Positions 21,771-34,582 of a stretch of 64,000 nt of DNA are shown here, piece after piece. Under the pieces are notes generated by a model that was given only the letters and a program-made list of their open reading frames with translations, was not told the DNA's origin and searched no databases. Position 1 is the stretch's first letter, and every line of letters starts with the position of its first letter. Source of the DNA: Magnolia sinica (lineage: Eukaryota; Streptophyta; Magnoliopsida; Magnoliales; Magnoliaceae). Position numbers and translations under genes: made by a program. The stretch is taken from the NCBI RefSeq assembly GCF_029962835.1, contig NC_080588.1:49831001-49895000 (forward strand). The letters are read 5' to 3'.

Positions 21771-24611
21771 TATAACACCCCAGTTCTTGGAACTCAAGTA
21801 TACTACTCGTTTTCTAAAAACCCAAGTGTTAACCTTCAAAGAGCGCTCAATTTTTGTGTATATTTTTTTTTTCTTTATCAGAGTTAGTAGTTTAGCCAAA
21901 TAGAAACAAATCAAGTATAATAGGGAGTCCAAATATACATAACAAAATATTCTAATGGCTACTCGAAAGCTTATACAAACCAATGTCCTAAGTCTTTACA
22001 AATGCATGAAAATACAAATTCAACATAAATGAAATCTATAATCTAGATCCGCAAGGTCATCTAGATCCTTATACTCCATGTGAGCACCAACATGTGCATC
22101 AGCTATGTCTTCTATACACTGAAAATGGTTTAATAGTGTCAATGGCTATCGCAATGACGCATAACCCCCCAAGATTTATCAACCACCATGATAATTAAGC
22201 ATAATTGTCAGAACAGTCTAAACTGAAAATTTTATAATGACCATCATAGTAATAAGATAGAGTTAATCAGATGTTCAAATATTAAATAAATTTCACAATG
22301 ATATTCTTATTTAAATGCATGAATGCATGCACATGCTCACAGACCTGGGGATGCACATCCAGCTGGCAAAAGGTTGCCCAAGGAGAGCTAGCCACTTGAA
22401 AAAGTACACAGATATGTCTTAAGGAGAACTAACCACCTAAAAATTACCATTCAACGAGGTCACCCAAGGAGAACTAGCCACCCAAAAAATTATGCAAAGG
22501 TACGCCCTAAGGAGAACTAGCCACACAGAAAAGACCATGTAATGAGGACACCCAAGATGAACTAGTCTCCTAGAAAAGTACTCAAAGGTATGCCCTAAGG
22601 TGGATTAGGCACCCGAAAAAGTCCATGCGACAAGGACAATCCATACTGATTCGAATGCACGTGATAATAACTTAGGATTACTTGGTAAAATACTCTATGG
22701 TATAACCTATAGTGACCAGAGAAACCCGTGTCTTACATCGACCACCCGTTAAAGTTTGTATGCCATATAAATGCATTATTAGCCCAACCATTGTTATTCC
22801 AATTTCAACAACCATTTTAAATAAGCACAGGCCAATATGGGGGGCTTATCACCCAGCATAGGCCTACAGCTCAGGCATCGTGTCCCATACCACCATCCCC
22901 GGCTCATGAGACTAACAAATAAGATGTTTTAAAGGTAACCTCTTCAACTAGTGGCCAATCATAGTTCAACAAGTGGAACTTACCATCGTAAGTTTGTACA
23001 AAAATAATTCTTCAAAGCCACATAGGGCAATTATTCCATTCATGGATGCAAGATAATTGTATTCTCCCCAAAGACCTCATAGGCACAAATGATCCACAAG
23101 ATGGTAAGTCTACAACCAAAAGAAAATTCATCTAAAATATTAGACCAAATATCCACTAGTTCGAGGACATCCAAAAGCACAATCAAGTAATTGCAAGTGG
23201 TAAAACAAGCCATGTATAACATCAATAGCACTTACACATATAAAGTGTTCAATTTTAACTAGAATATATATGGATATTTGAGATTCATAACATGTTCAGA
23301 TACTTGAATATTAAATCCAACCATCAATCATTTATGAAGAATCACACAAATGGAACTAAATTTATCATCATTTTCATTTAATATTAAATTAGGCAATTAA
23401 TAAGATAAATGAACTAAGATAGATATCATGATATAGAAAAGCTTGAAGGGTGATCGTCACCTTTAAATTAGATGATCGCAGCATGAACGCTTCAATGCAC
23501 GAATCCAACTCGAACGGGTTAGATCAAAGTTTCACACACCATCCATGGTTAATATCTTAACCTCGGGCTTTGATCTTCAACCTACATCGACTTAATTAAG
23601 TTAACTCAAGCCCTCTTCTTTCTCCTTATTCCAAATACCCCTCCCTCTCTCTTTTACATCTTCCTCTCTCTCCCTTTCTCTTTTTTTCCTTCTTCTTTTG
23701 CTAAGAAATTCCAACAAGGTTTGGACCCGACCAAACAGTGAGTCAGAGACATGACTTGGTTTAAAACCGAGTCGACTCATTGACTCACCACACTTTCTCT
23801 TATTCTCTCTCTTCCCTTTCTCTTCTTGCTTTTCTCTTTCAATCCAACATCGAGCAAGGTGGCTGGATCAAACCAAACTCACCTTACTCAACTCAGCTTA
23901 ACTCAGTGAAGACGAGTCGAGCTAGCAAACCGCAACTCGGATTGAGTCAAGCTCATCCACACCCTGCTGGTGTTCCTTTTCTTCTTCTTTCTTCATGCTT
24001 CCTTCCTTATCCTTCCTTATGCTTCTCTCTCTCACTCACTACTCGACCAAAGAGGATTTGGACTCAGCTGGACTGACCAAAACTCACCCAACACGCCCCG
24101 AGAGTCGACAGACGTGGCCTGACTCACCCGGCAGCCCATTGATCCTACCTGTAACTGAGCCAACATTTCCAGTCTTTCTCTCTCGACTTTTTCTCTCCTC
24201 AATTTCCCTTCTTTAACTCATCTTCCTCTATTAAAAGGATTTAGAGGTGTACGAACTCAGCCTGAACTCACAGCAACTCGAACAAAGTTGACTCAACTCA
24301 AAGTGCCACCACAAACGACAATCTTTTCCGTCTCTTTTGCTCTTTTTCTATTTTGGGCGAAGGATGCCCTAAAATTTTTCCTAAAATAGACTCCCCTAAT
24401 CCTCTTTTAAAGGATTCTAATGCCAACTAATCGCTAGATTAGTTACAGTTTCGGTTAAGGAAGATTCGAGGATCTACTCGAAGGAGCCCAAAATGGAGCT
24501 TAGTAACTGCATGGGCCCAATTGACCACCATAGATGAACTTTAGGTCACTTAGTCCACCATATGATTATCTTTGATCAGTGTTTATGACCCAAGATCGGA
24601 TGGTCGGTTTG
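21771..24611 (-). mobile_element. LTR-like block Y (probable solo LTR, right end uncertain)
   Basis: The left edge TATAACACCCCAGTTC is the reverse complement of a typical Tekay-like LTR 3' end (compare ATAACGCCCG at the E1 LTR end and TGTCACACTCCC at solo LTR C). It shares TCCCATACCACCATCCCCGG with the E1 LTR (22,884). It contains a 43-bp tandem array, pyrimidine-rich leader-like DNA at 23,620-24,240, and no polymerase genes. CTGGC lies left of the block (21,766-21,770) and recurs at 24,612-24,616, which could be a target duplication, but the inferred right terminus is not canonical. Confidence 0.5.
22377..22640 (+). repeat. About 43-bp tandem repeat, 6 units (block Y)
   Basis: The core CCCAAGGAGAACTAGCCACC recurs with AAGGAGA-type starts at 22,380, 22,421, 22,466, 22,509, 22,554 and 22,597 (spacings 41, 45, 43, 45, 43). 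Alternate units resemble each other (CACCCAAG versus GCCCTAAG), hinting at an 86-88-bp higher-order unit. Confidence 0.88.
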
Positions 24612-24666
24612 CTGGCCATACGGGAAGGATAACTCCACCGTCAATGGAAGATTCTCAACGGGTGGA

Positions 24667-26253
24667 TGTTCACAACCCCAAGGGTAGGGTCACGATGTAG
24701 TAATCATCTCAGTGAGACCGAGGTCAAATCCACACGGAATAATCTTGTGTGTATATTTTGAAAGTAATTAGGATCAAAACTAGGAGAAAATCTAACCTAA
24801 ATCAGGAAAGTAGGGAGTAATGGTAAGATGATGAATTTATAAACTTAAGAATTTAAAGGTGGGAACTAGGGTTTCCAAGGATCCACTTGCAACTATTAGG
24901 ATGTTTCCTTATTTGATTCAAGGCACTCAGTTAGAATTGGAGTCCTATCCTATCCAATCGGAAGATATTCAATAAGATCATATTTGAACTTCCATTAACC
25001 TAATTCTCAACGGATGAAAGTCGTGACGATTGGAAGTGATTTTATCACCTAACCATGCCTAGGAGACAATGGTAAACAATAGAATATACCGAACTAAGAA
25101 CAATCATGGGAGAATTGTGAAAAATAGAAGAGATTCCATCACCCGTCCATGCTCAAGGGACGATGGAGAACAACATGATTTCCTATTTTCACAATCTCTA
25201 AACAGAAAAAGAAGATACTTCAAGCTATTGCAGATCCATTGTAATTTCAGTCATAACAAACCTTTAAAGACTAAAAGTATTCCTTAAATATCAAACTAGA
25301 ATCAAAGGAGTTTAACAATAACAAGAATCAAACAAGAAAAACATCCCAACCATGCTACAAGCTTCACCCCTTAGACCTAGCTAAGAGATCTACCTAACCA
25401 TAAACATGATTATATTAAAAACCCTAGAAGAATGCATGAAAAACTAAGGGGAATGGAAGAAGAACTCTTGGGAAGAAGCTCCACTCTTTTTGCTTTGTTC
25501 CTCCAAACCCTAAATCTCTTAAAAAGACTTAGGAAACCCCTATTTATAAGCAAAGTTCCACAAAATCGGATCAAATTTACACAGTCCGCGTAAACATTGC
25601 GTAATGCCATCAATGTCATTGAAGAGGTTTGAATTCAGAAGTAGCGCCTTTTTCCTCTTTCGCACTGCGTAAGTCTCTGCATCATCGAACTGCCCTTCGA
25701 TGTCATCGAGCAAAGCTTCAATCCATCAAACATGTCTTCGAGTCATCGAGGATGTGTCCAAAATAATCCAACGAGTTGCTTCAATTTCTTCAATAAATTT
25801 GATGTCATCAAGCAGTCTTCGATGTCATTGAGCACCTTCCTTCGAGTCATCGAACATGTCTTCGATTGATCAAGAAAGGCACCCAATATGTCCAGCAACC
25901 AACTCGATTATCCCTCATAAATTCAATGTCATTAACTAGTGTTCGATGTCATCAAATGGTTCTCGATGGCATAGAATTTGTGATTTCTAGGCTTGTTCTT
26001 TCGACTTCCTTCCTTCTCCACTTGGTTTTCTTAGATCTTGGAGTCTTGAAATCTTCAATCTTGGTCTTTAAAAATCCCTTCTTTGGTTTGATGACTTTTG
26101 AGCACTAAATCTATGCTTTTAGCATTCGTTTCAATCCAAGCTCTTAAATTCACCTTGCAACACAAATATATGTAAAATATACCATTAAGCCATATTATGT
26201 TTGTAAAACCAAGAAATAAATGAGGGATAATATGCAATATTAAACCCTCAACA
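24667..26253 (-). repeat. 3' LTR of E2 (1,587 bp)
   Basis: On the minus strand it begins TGTTGAGGGTTTAATATTGC and ends GGGGTTGTGAACA, bounded inside by a purine-rich tract. The inner copy at 40,281-41,399 matches exactly up to the same TGTTCAC edge, which defines this end. It contains numerous TTCGATGTCATCGA-like words at 25,600-25,980. Confidence 0.9.
25541..25549 (-). promoter_or_regulatory. LTR TATA box (E2, 3' LTR)
   Basis: The minus strand reads TTATAAATAGGGG; the same box is kept in the 5' LTR at 41,155-41,163. It would split the LTR into about 0.7 kb of U3 and 0.87 kb of R-U5. Confidence 0.65.
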
Positions 26254-26268
26254 TAACCCCCAACTAGC
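26254..26268 (-). other. Polypurine tract (E2)
   Basis: The minus strand reads TAGTTGGGGGTTA immediately before the LTR start TGTTGAGG. This is the expected place and composition for plus-strand priming, though it is interrupted by pyrimidines. Confidence 0.6.
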
Positions 26269-27366
26269 ATTTTGCTAGTCTTGAGCAAAATATGCGATAA
26301 ATAATCTTCAATCTCAGGTTCAAAATCCTTTTTTCAAAAAATAAACTTTTGTTTACTCAAGTATGAAAGGGTAGAGATAAGATACGAAAGTGAGATTTGA
26401 AAAACCTAGAGCCAAATTACATAGGCAACCAATCAAGTAAGTTCTTTGTCAATTAGATCAGAGTATAAGTCTATATACCATATTTTTCAATGGGCTCAGT
26501 GAAAATCAACTTACTTTCCATATGAATATTATCGTTTCATAATGTTAGCCATGCTCATCACTTTAAGATTGGTTTGAACTCAAGTACTGATTCCAAACTC
26601 ATCCCCTTCTCCTTCTTTTTCCAATTTTTGATTTTATATTAACGGTCAATTTTTATCCGTTCTTTATTTTTGCATTCTTTTTCAGATTTTTCATTCTTTT
26701 TATTCTTTTTCCTAACCTCTTTGTTGATTTCCTGTTTTTTAAACTGGTTCTTTTCTTCTTTTAAGGTGGATAAAATTCTCTAGACTCGATTCTCACCATC
26801 TATCAACGATTCACATACTAATAATCAGAACTTCTAGCATGTCTTAAAGACGACAAATTGAATGTGCTCCGTGATCTAAATTAACATGATATTCAAACTA
26901 CCTCTTAATCAATTGAGCACAAGTGCTTAGGTGATAAGTTACTTGGATGATTAGACTCCAACAATGCAAGACTCAATCTTTATCTTGTCATACTCAGAGC
27001 ATTCTTAGTACACAATTTATTGCTTCCCAAACAGATTGCAACCTAAACATATTGAGAAATTTTTTTTAAAAAAATTGCCCAAAACTAAGAAAAACAGTGA
27101 TTAGGTTACCTAATCCCCTACACCTCCCACAAAAATTCTACAATGTCCTCAATGTATAAGAAATAATCATGTAATGCAAATGAAGCAACGAAAAAAAAGG
27201 GAATGGTGATGGAAAGATGGTACCTAGAGGAAGGAAATTTGAAGCTTTTCCACGGATCTCAGCATAAAAATGGGTTAGCACACAACAAAACTCAATAGAG
27301 TATAAGCAAACTATCCTAGCCCTATGAAAGCGTTAAACCTACCTAAACCTCCATCAGACTAGGAGA
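26269..27366 (-). other. 3' untranslated region of E2
   Basis: About 1.1 kb between the integrase stop and the polypurine tract. It is AT-rich with no open frame of note. Athila elements often carry extra sequence here, in some cases an envelope-like ORF; no such ORF is readable in this copy. Confidence 0.55.
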
Positions 27367-28740
27367 TTAATCTTGGTAAACAAGATCACTCAGAGGTATG
27401 GACATGTCCTCTGAATCAAATTTTTTAACAAATTGCTTTAATCGATGTCCATTTACTTTGAATTCATTGCCATTGTCTGGATTCTTTATTTCAATAGCCC
27501 CATGAGGATACACATTAGTAATAGTAAAAGGGCCGGTCCAACGAGATCGGAGTTTTTTCGGAAAGAAATGTAACTAAGAATTGTACAAAAGGATTTTTTG
27601 ACCTGGTGTGAATGATTTTCGAAGAATATGTTGGTCATAAAAAACTTTCATCCTGTCCTTGTAAATTCTTAAGTTCTCGTACACATCATTCCAGATCTCC
27701 TCGAGTTCATTCAATTATAGCTTGCGCAACGAACCAGCGTTGTACAAGTCAAAGTTCAAATTCTTTATAATCCAGTAAGCTCTATGTTCCAATTCCATAG
27801 GTAAGTGGCAAGCTTTCCCATAGACGAGTCTAAAGGGAGACATTCTAATGGAAGTTTTAAAAGTTGTACGGTAAGCCCATAAAGCATCGATCAAGCAGAT
27901 TGACCAATCCGTACAGTTAGGGTTAACCATCTTTTCTAGAATGTGTTTGATCTCCCTATTGGAAATCTCAGCTTGCCCACTTGTCTGTGGGTGGTATGAA
28001 GTGCTCACCTTGTGAGAGATGTCATATTTCTTCATTAAGTTTGTGAATGGCTTATTGCAAAAATGTGAGCCTCCATCACTAATAATGGCCCGAGGCATTC
28101 CGAACCGAGAAAGGATGTTCTCTTTTAAGAATTTAATGACCATCTAATGGTCATTATTCCGACATGGGATCGCTTCAACCCATTTAGTGACATAGTCTAT
28201 GGCTAATAGAATGTATAAATTTCCATGAGATTGGGGGAATGGTCTTATGAAATCGATGTCCCAGTAATTAAATGCTTCAATGATGAGAATAGGGCTTAGA
28301 TGCATCATATTCCGATAGGATAATGCTCTCAATATTTTACAACACTCACAAGCTTTGTAAAACTCATGACTGTCCCTAAACATTGTGGGCCAATAGAAGC
28401 CACACTGTAGAATTTTGGTCATGGTCTTTTTAGCAGAAAAGTGACCACCACATGCCTAAGAATGAAAGAAGGAGATGACACTCTGGTGTTCATTACCTGG
28501 CACACATCTCCTTAAAATCTAATCTGGGCAATATTTAAATAAATACGGAGCATCTGAGAAGAATTTTCGTACCTCGGCAAAAATTTTCTTCTTATCTTGC
28601 GCAGTCTAATGTGTCGACATGAAACCTGTGACAAGATAATAAGCAATATCAGCGAACCAAGGTGTGTGGGAGACTTTAAACAATTGTTCGTAAGGGAACA
28701 CGTCATTTCTGGGTGTCGTCTCAAGGGATTTTGGAAGATC
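27367..28740 (-). pseudogene. Athila-type integrase, broken (E2)
   Basis: Inserts cDNA into the genome. On the minus strand: a zinc-finger remnant (second pair C-E-C-C near 28,340); the catalytic core with D-I-D-F (first Asp), I-S-D-G-G-S-H-F (second Asp) and Q-A-E-I-S-N-R-E (Glu), so the DDE triad is present; then a C-terminal region with W-T-G-P-F near 27,530 and a natural TAA at 27,367-27,369. Breaks: a TAG between the two core halves (28,141-28,143), two stops in the C-terminal part (about 27,717 and 27,570), and frame damage near 28,430-28,510. Confidence 0.9.
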
Positions 28741-28743
28741 GAG

Positions 28744-29275
28744 CTATGAGAGATGGTCAGCCACTACGTTTTGTACTACCTTTTTATCTTTTATTTCCAA
28801 ATCAAATTTCTGGAGTAGGAGAGTCCATCTTATCAAGCGCGGCTTAGCATCATTCTTAGAAAGAAAGTACTTGAGCACTGTATGATCGGTGTAGATAATG
28901 ATCTTGGATCCGATCAAGTAGCACCTAAATTTGTCCAAAGTGAACACTATGGCTAAGAGTTCCTTTTTCGTAATAGAGTAGTTCACTTAGGCAGGATTTA
29001 GAGTCCTACTTGCATAATGAATAATGTATGGCCTCTTTTCTTTTCTCTGGCCTAAAACTGCCCCAAGAGTATAGTCAGATGCATCACACATATTCAAAAG
29101 GAAGGCTCCAATCGGGTGGATGCGTGATAGGTGCAGTGGTTAACATGCTCTTGAGCTTAGTAAAAGCTTCATGTCATTGCTCAAACCACTTATATGGTAC
29201 ATCCTGTTGAAGTAGATTGCATAAATGATGAAAGATGTGGCTGAAGTCCTTTATGAATCTCTTATAAAATCCAGC
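28744..29275 (-). pseudogene. RNase H, broken (E2)
   Basis: Removes RNA from the RNA-DNA hybrid. The clear open part (28,986-28,744) has the [11 protein letters not shown] block, Y-T-D-H-T-V-L-K (containing the conserved Asp) and a V-A-D-H-L-S terminus. Upstream, the start of the domain toward RT (29,275-28,990) is disrupted by stops and frame changes. Confidence 0.88.
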
Positions 29276-30159
29276 TTATCCTGAGAAGGATCGCATGTCT
29301 CGTATACTTTTGGGTGGAGGTAGGGTAGAGATAAGATCAATTTTTGATTTATCTACCTCAATTTCCTTGGATGAGATAATGTGTCTAAGAATAATTCCCT
29401 TACAAACCATGAAGTGGTACTTCTCCCAATTGAGTACCAAATTCTTTTCTTCACATCTTTCATCACACATTTAAGATTTTCTAAGCAATTGCTGAAAGAT
29501 GGACCAAAGACAAAAAAGTCGTCCATGAAGACCTCTAGATATTGCCTCACCATGTCAGAAAAAATACTCATCATACGTCACTAAAAGGTGGCGGGGGCAT
29601 TACACAGTCCAAATGGCATCATTTGGTAACCAAAGGTGATAAAAGGACATGTGAACGTGGTCTTTTCGTAGTCTTCAAGGGCTATCTCGATCTGATTGTA
29701 GCCTGAATATTCGTCAAGGAAACAGTAATAGGAATGACCAGCTAGCGTTTCCAAAATTTAATCGATGATGGGCAAAGAGAAGTTGTCCTTCCTTGTGATG
29801 GTATTCAACTTCCTATAATCAATGCATATTCTCTAACTAGTAATGATTCTAGTTGGCACGAGTTCATTATTGGCATTAGCTACGATGGTGATCCTGAACT
29901 TCTTGGGAACCACCTGAGTTGGACTCACCCATTGGCTATCGGATATAGGGTATATGATACCCACATCTAATAGCTTAAGAGCCTCGGCCTTAACCACTTC
30001 CTTCAGGTTTGGATTTAATCTACATTGTGGCTGCCGGGAGGTCTTCGCATTATCCTCTAGATAAATGTGGTGAGTACAAATTGAATGGTCAATTCCCTTG
30101 AGGTCTATAATTGACCATCTAAGGGCTCCCTTATGCTTAATGAGAGTAGAGATGAGCAT
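29276..30159 (-). pseudogene. Reverse transcriptase, broken (E2)
   Basis: The N-terminal block (30,159-29,833) includes Q-P-Q-C-R-L-N-P-N-L and G-I-I-Y-P-I-S-D-S-Q-W-V-S, strongly Athila/Tat-like. The catalytic F-M-D-D motif is intact at 29,518-29,529. The thumb/connection block ends with V-D-K-S-K-I-D-L-I. Stops and frameshifts lie between about 29,830 and 29,580 and after each open block, so no continuous protein is possible. Confidence 0.9.
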
Positions 30160-30499
30160 ACTCTCTTGTTCTTAATTAAGGTGGGAAGAAATCATCACCG
30201 GATACGTCTCATCTTGACCTAAGTAGGCATATTTCAAATTAGAGGGCAAAGGTTTTAGGTCAAGCTTTGGTGCCTTAAGGTTAGACGGTAGGGGCACTAC
30301 ATCAGTTTGAGGTAATACTTCAAATTATGGCCTCCACCAGTTAACTTCAAGTACTGGTACGATATCAAGTATGGCCTCCGTCTCCCTAATCATGTCATCA
30401 TCAAAATCATGGGAGTGGGCCAGGCACTTTTTAAGAGGGTCAGAGGATAAGGTCAAAAGAATTCTATCTTCCACGAAAGAGTTGATCATGTTAATGTCG

Positions 30500-30960
30500 T
30501 GAAAATTGTCCTCCTCCTCTTACTGTTTACCTGTATTGAAAAAGATATTCAACTCCACTGTCATATTCCTGAAAGACAAACTCATGACTCCATTCCTATA
30601 ATTAATGATCGCATTTGATGTGGCAAGGAATGGGTGACCAATGATGACGGGAATTTGAGTGCTCATGTCCACAATGGGTTGAGTATCCAAGATGATAAAA
30701 TCTACCAGGTAGTAGAATTTGTCAACCTAAACCAACACATCCTCAATTATCCCTCTCAATACACAAACTGAGCGATCGGCAAGTTGTAACGTGGTCCGGG
30801 TGGGTTTTAATTCACCTAAACCCAGTTGCTCGTAGACCGAGTACGGGATCAGATTCACGCTCGCTCCTAAGTCAAGAAGTGCGTGATCAATCCGGTAGTT
30901 CCCAATTACGTAAGTGATGGTTGGGCTACCGAGATCTTTGTACTTTTATGTCACATATTA
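30500..30960 (-). pseudogene. Aspartic protease, broken (E2)
   Basis: The minus-strand frame carries L-L-D-L-G-A-S-V-N-L-I-P with the catalytic D-L-G at 30,865-30,873. This is the D-L-G-A-S form usual in Athila/Tat-type elements. It is followed by a P-V-I-I-G-H-P-F-L block (near 30,630). One TAG interrupts the frame near 30,730. 30,160-30,500 is the protease-RT linker and is also broken. Confidence 0.85.
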
Positions 30961-30999
30961 CTCCAGGATGGCACTCACTTTTTCAATTAAAAAGATCTT

Positions 31000-32643
31000 C
31001 TTTTGAATATTTTACCATCTTTTGGTCGTACATAAGTCTTTCAGAAATTTTACATATAAAGGTATTTGCTTCACGGCATCTAGTAGCTGAATATTGACCT
31101 TCACTTGCTTAAGCACCTCTAGAATGTCCTGAGAGTTAAAGAGAGGTTTTGGTGCTATCAACCATTAGGAAAATGGAGCAATCGGCTTCCCTTAAGGTTC
31201 CAGTTCTAACTCTTATAGGGCATGACTAGATCTATCATTGTTGTCTTCTTCCAGATCCTTAGGCTTTTCAGCCCTAACCGAAATGGTTTTGTCAATGGTC
31301 TTCCCACTACTAAGAGTGGTGATAGATTTAGCTTGCTCCATATGATTTGAAAAGCTCGGGTTGCTAACTTCATATTACGATTTTGGATTGGAAAGAGGTT
31401 TTGGATTGGGAAGAGGTTGAGTTGGAAGGCTCCCTTTATTTCCAATCGCACTTTTAGTCTCAAGTCCTTGTATGGCCTTTGAGAGGTCTTAAAAGACTTC
31501 TAGCATACCCTGATTGAAAAAATCTTGATTTTGAAGATGCTTTAAAACCGGATCCTCCTGAGGTTTCCCTTTATGTGGAATTTGATTAGGGAATCCTTGA
31601 GGTGTAGCAGTTTGTACGTTTCTCCAGCTAGGATTGTACGTATTAGATGTAGGCCCACTGAAAGGTCTTCGGTAATTATTTATGGCATTGGATTGTTTAT
31701 TCAGTACCTCTTCAAATGTAGGTATTGTTGGACAATTTCAGTTGTGTGAATGTTGTAAGCACAAATACCACAAACGGTTTCCTTGGCCTTATCCTTCTTT
31801 AATTCCATGGCCTCGAGTTTTCTGGTGAGATTAACCACTTTAGCATTAATATCATCATCCTCTTTCAGGAGATACATTCTGCCCCTCCTTGGATTGAGTC
31901 AACCTAGACGTGGTGCTTGATTTTAGGTAGATGTGCTATGATTGTGTGTTTTCAGCAAGCTTATCAAACTAGTCACACACATCATCGACATTTTTATTCA
32001 TGAATTCCCCATTGCACGTTGTCTCTACCAATTAGCGCATGGGAGATGTTAGTCCATCATAGAAAAAATTTATGATGCGCCACGTTTCAAAACCATGTTG
32101 TGGGCATGAACTGACATGATCCTTGAACCGCTCCCAACATTGGAAGAATGTTTTATCTTCCTTTTGGGCAAAGTTCATGATCGACTTTCTAAGGGTGTTC
32201 GTCTTATGGTATGGAAAAATTTTCTTTACGAACTCCCTTGTCATGTCATTGCATCTACCAATAGATGGAGGATGTAGTGAATGCAACCATATCTTAGCTT
32301 TCTGTTTCAAAGAAAAAGGAAAGAGTTTCAGCCTAAATGTGTCAACGGACACTTTTGGAAAGTATAGAGTGGCTATAATCTTGCCAAACTGTTTCAAGTG
32401 AGATATGGATTTTCAAATTCAAGCCCATGAAATTTTAGAAGGAGTTGGATCACCCCTGGCTTGATATCCATGTGTCCCGTATTTTCTAAAAAAATCATAC
32501 ATAAGGGTGTACTCACCCCCGTTGATTGTAAATAGTCTCGCAAAGTAAGGGTGCTGATACACCTCATTCTCATCTTGAACTTCCTCAACCCGAGGTTGAG
32601 GTAGTCTTCCTGATTGATTGACCAGTTGATTGGCAGTCATCAC
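31000..32643 (-). pseudogene. Gag, broken (E2)
   Basis: Starts near the minus-strand ATG at 32,640 (M-T-A-N-Q). A frameshift near 32,400 leads into the capsid core 32,397-32,032. That core has the L-F-P-F-S-L-K-Q-K-A-K-I-W-L block typical of retrotransposon gag and the R-F-K-D-H-V-S-S-C-P-Q-H-G region. Downstream (31,900-31,000) the protein is low complexity, rich in Pro, Asn and Gln, with several stops. No intact zinc knuckle remains; a degraded Cys/His patch sits near 31,740-31,770. Confidence 0.85.
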
Positions 32644-33166
32644 TTCAATTGACTTAAGGATCTTGAGTGGTGTCTAATCATGGGATGGATAAATAACCCC
32701 CCAACCAATCATCCTTCACTCAAAAGACGTCGAGTGTTATCACAAACCCACTTGGGCATGAAACACTCTCGACCCTCAATTTCAAATTCTAACCTAAACG
32801 TAAAAGAAAGAAGGAAAATAGAAATATGGAATTAGAAAGAGAGAGGAAATTAGAAAGAAGTTACCAAATTAGAAGTTCTTAAATTAAGATCTTGCAAAAA
32901 AAACAAAAAAAAAAAAAAAAAAAAACAAAACAAAACAAGTCAGTCTCTAAAACAGAAATTTTAAAATTAGATAATTTCTAAAAATAAAAATAGAAAGATG
33001 GGTTAGTTTCTAAAATCAAATTAGGAAAGTTTTTAAGCCTCGAATTAAAAAGTAGTTTCTAAAAATAGAAAAAGAAAGTTTCTAAACCTAAAAATAAAAA
33101 GTAGAAAAACCCTAATCTTAACCTACTTCTAAAACTAATCAATCTCAGAAAAACACAGCCATTAAT
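32644..33166 (-). other. 5' untranslated leader of E2 (inner part)
   Basis: T-rich in the element's sense, with a long A tract on the plus strand (32,897-32,930). It joins directly to the primer site at 40,256 once the solo LTR insertion is removed. No ORF. Confidence 0.6.
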
Positions 33167-34492
33167 TGTCACACTCCCAAACTCAGAAACCGGTCTCATA
33201 AAATTCTTGATCGCCGAATCTAGCGCCGACAGCCTCTGTAGTATCCCATTCTCGGCTCCCACCCATATATTAGATTCCAATCCTGGGATCCTACAAGGAG
33301 GATTTTCAGCATGAAATGTTCACGTAAGAGTAGCATAACCATAAGCATAACCCACAACCATAACCAGAAACATCGACACATATCCACTATAATAAAAAAC
33401 TTTGAGTACACAGCATAAAGGGAAATACAATATAGAAATGTCAAAAAGAAACTCCAGAAGCTCAGCCGCATACTCCTGCCTCAGCTCGACTGCGTCCTGG
33501 CGTCACCTGCACACATCTATTGTGCATAAGCTTATAGAAAGCTTAGAAGGTGGTGTAAGTGTGTGCACAATATAAGCGTGCTCATAATGAAATATCAGGG
33601 TAATGCGGAAACATGCTGGAAAATCCAAGAATGTTATGCGGAAATGCTTGCAAGTTCATAAATGCTATTAGCCATACAAAGGCTCTACGATGCAAGGCCT
33701 ACCTAGCTGAATATCAATGCAAGATGCAATGCAAGCATACCTATAAGACCTGTATTCTAGACTGTACTGTTCCTTAGGCTTCCACGGTCCTCCCAGTTGA
33801 ATTTCGACGACCCGCAATCTGTAACTGGCATTTGCACACGATCCTGAGTCGTATCCTGTATTCCAGAGTCGAATCGACCCGATACTTGTATCCTTGCGAC
33901 CGCGCCATCGCCGCAGTTCCGACGCCGCATCTCACCTGCCAAGGCGATACCAGCCAGGAGATGTGGGCTCGCATTCAGTTCGAGGAAAATGCTGCGTATT
34001 TGCAAACCCAAGAGAATCTCTACCCAAAATGTCACATTAATCAATCAATCCCATCAATCAAGTACATATCATGTCAAGTACATGCTCCATCCCCAAGCAA
34101 CCCCTAAAGTCAACTCTCTCTCCACCCATTAAGTACCCCATCACTCCATCACCCATCCCTCTCTCTCCTTACAACCCTCTCTCTCTCTCTTTTTCAAACC
34201 CATCTCCCAAGCAAGCAACCATGGGAGGTGGACGTCCAACTCTCCATGAGAAAGAACTAGGTGTGGCCCACCTCCCTACCACCTAATCCAACTATCCAAT
34301 CTCTATCATCCTTCGTCAAAGTCGAAGCCGAGGAGCTAGGGATTTCATCGGACTAAGAAGAAACGACAAAAGTGGGTGTTCACAGCCTTAAATCTTGATA
34401 TTCAATGTAAGGCTCATTTGTGCTGGGACCCATTTTCGTGTATGTGATTGTAAGCAAAGAGGGGCCCATGGTGGCGGGGTCCCTCTGTCTCA

Positions 34493-34495
<3 letters not shown>

Positions 34496-34582
<87 letters not shown>
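34496..34582 (+). repeat. (CT)n microsatellite in solo LTR B
   Basis: About 43 CT units with a single T interruption near 34,558. Copy A has only a short CT-rich equivalent (13,745-13,780), so the tract expanded in B. Confidence 0.95.

Noticed and set aside
22377..22640. CRISPR-like spaced repeats (also 36,527-36,666)
   Set aside because: Plant nuclear DNA, units are diverged and contiguous without unique spacers, and no cas genes; ordinary minisatellites.
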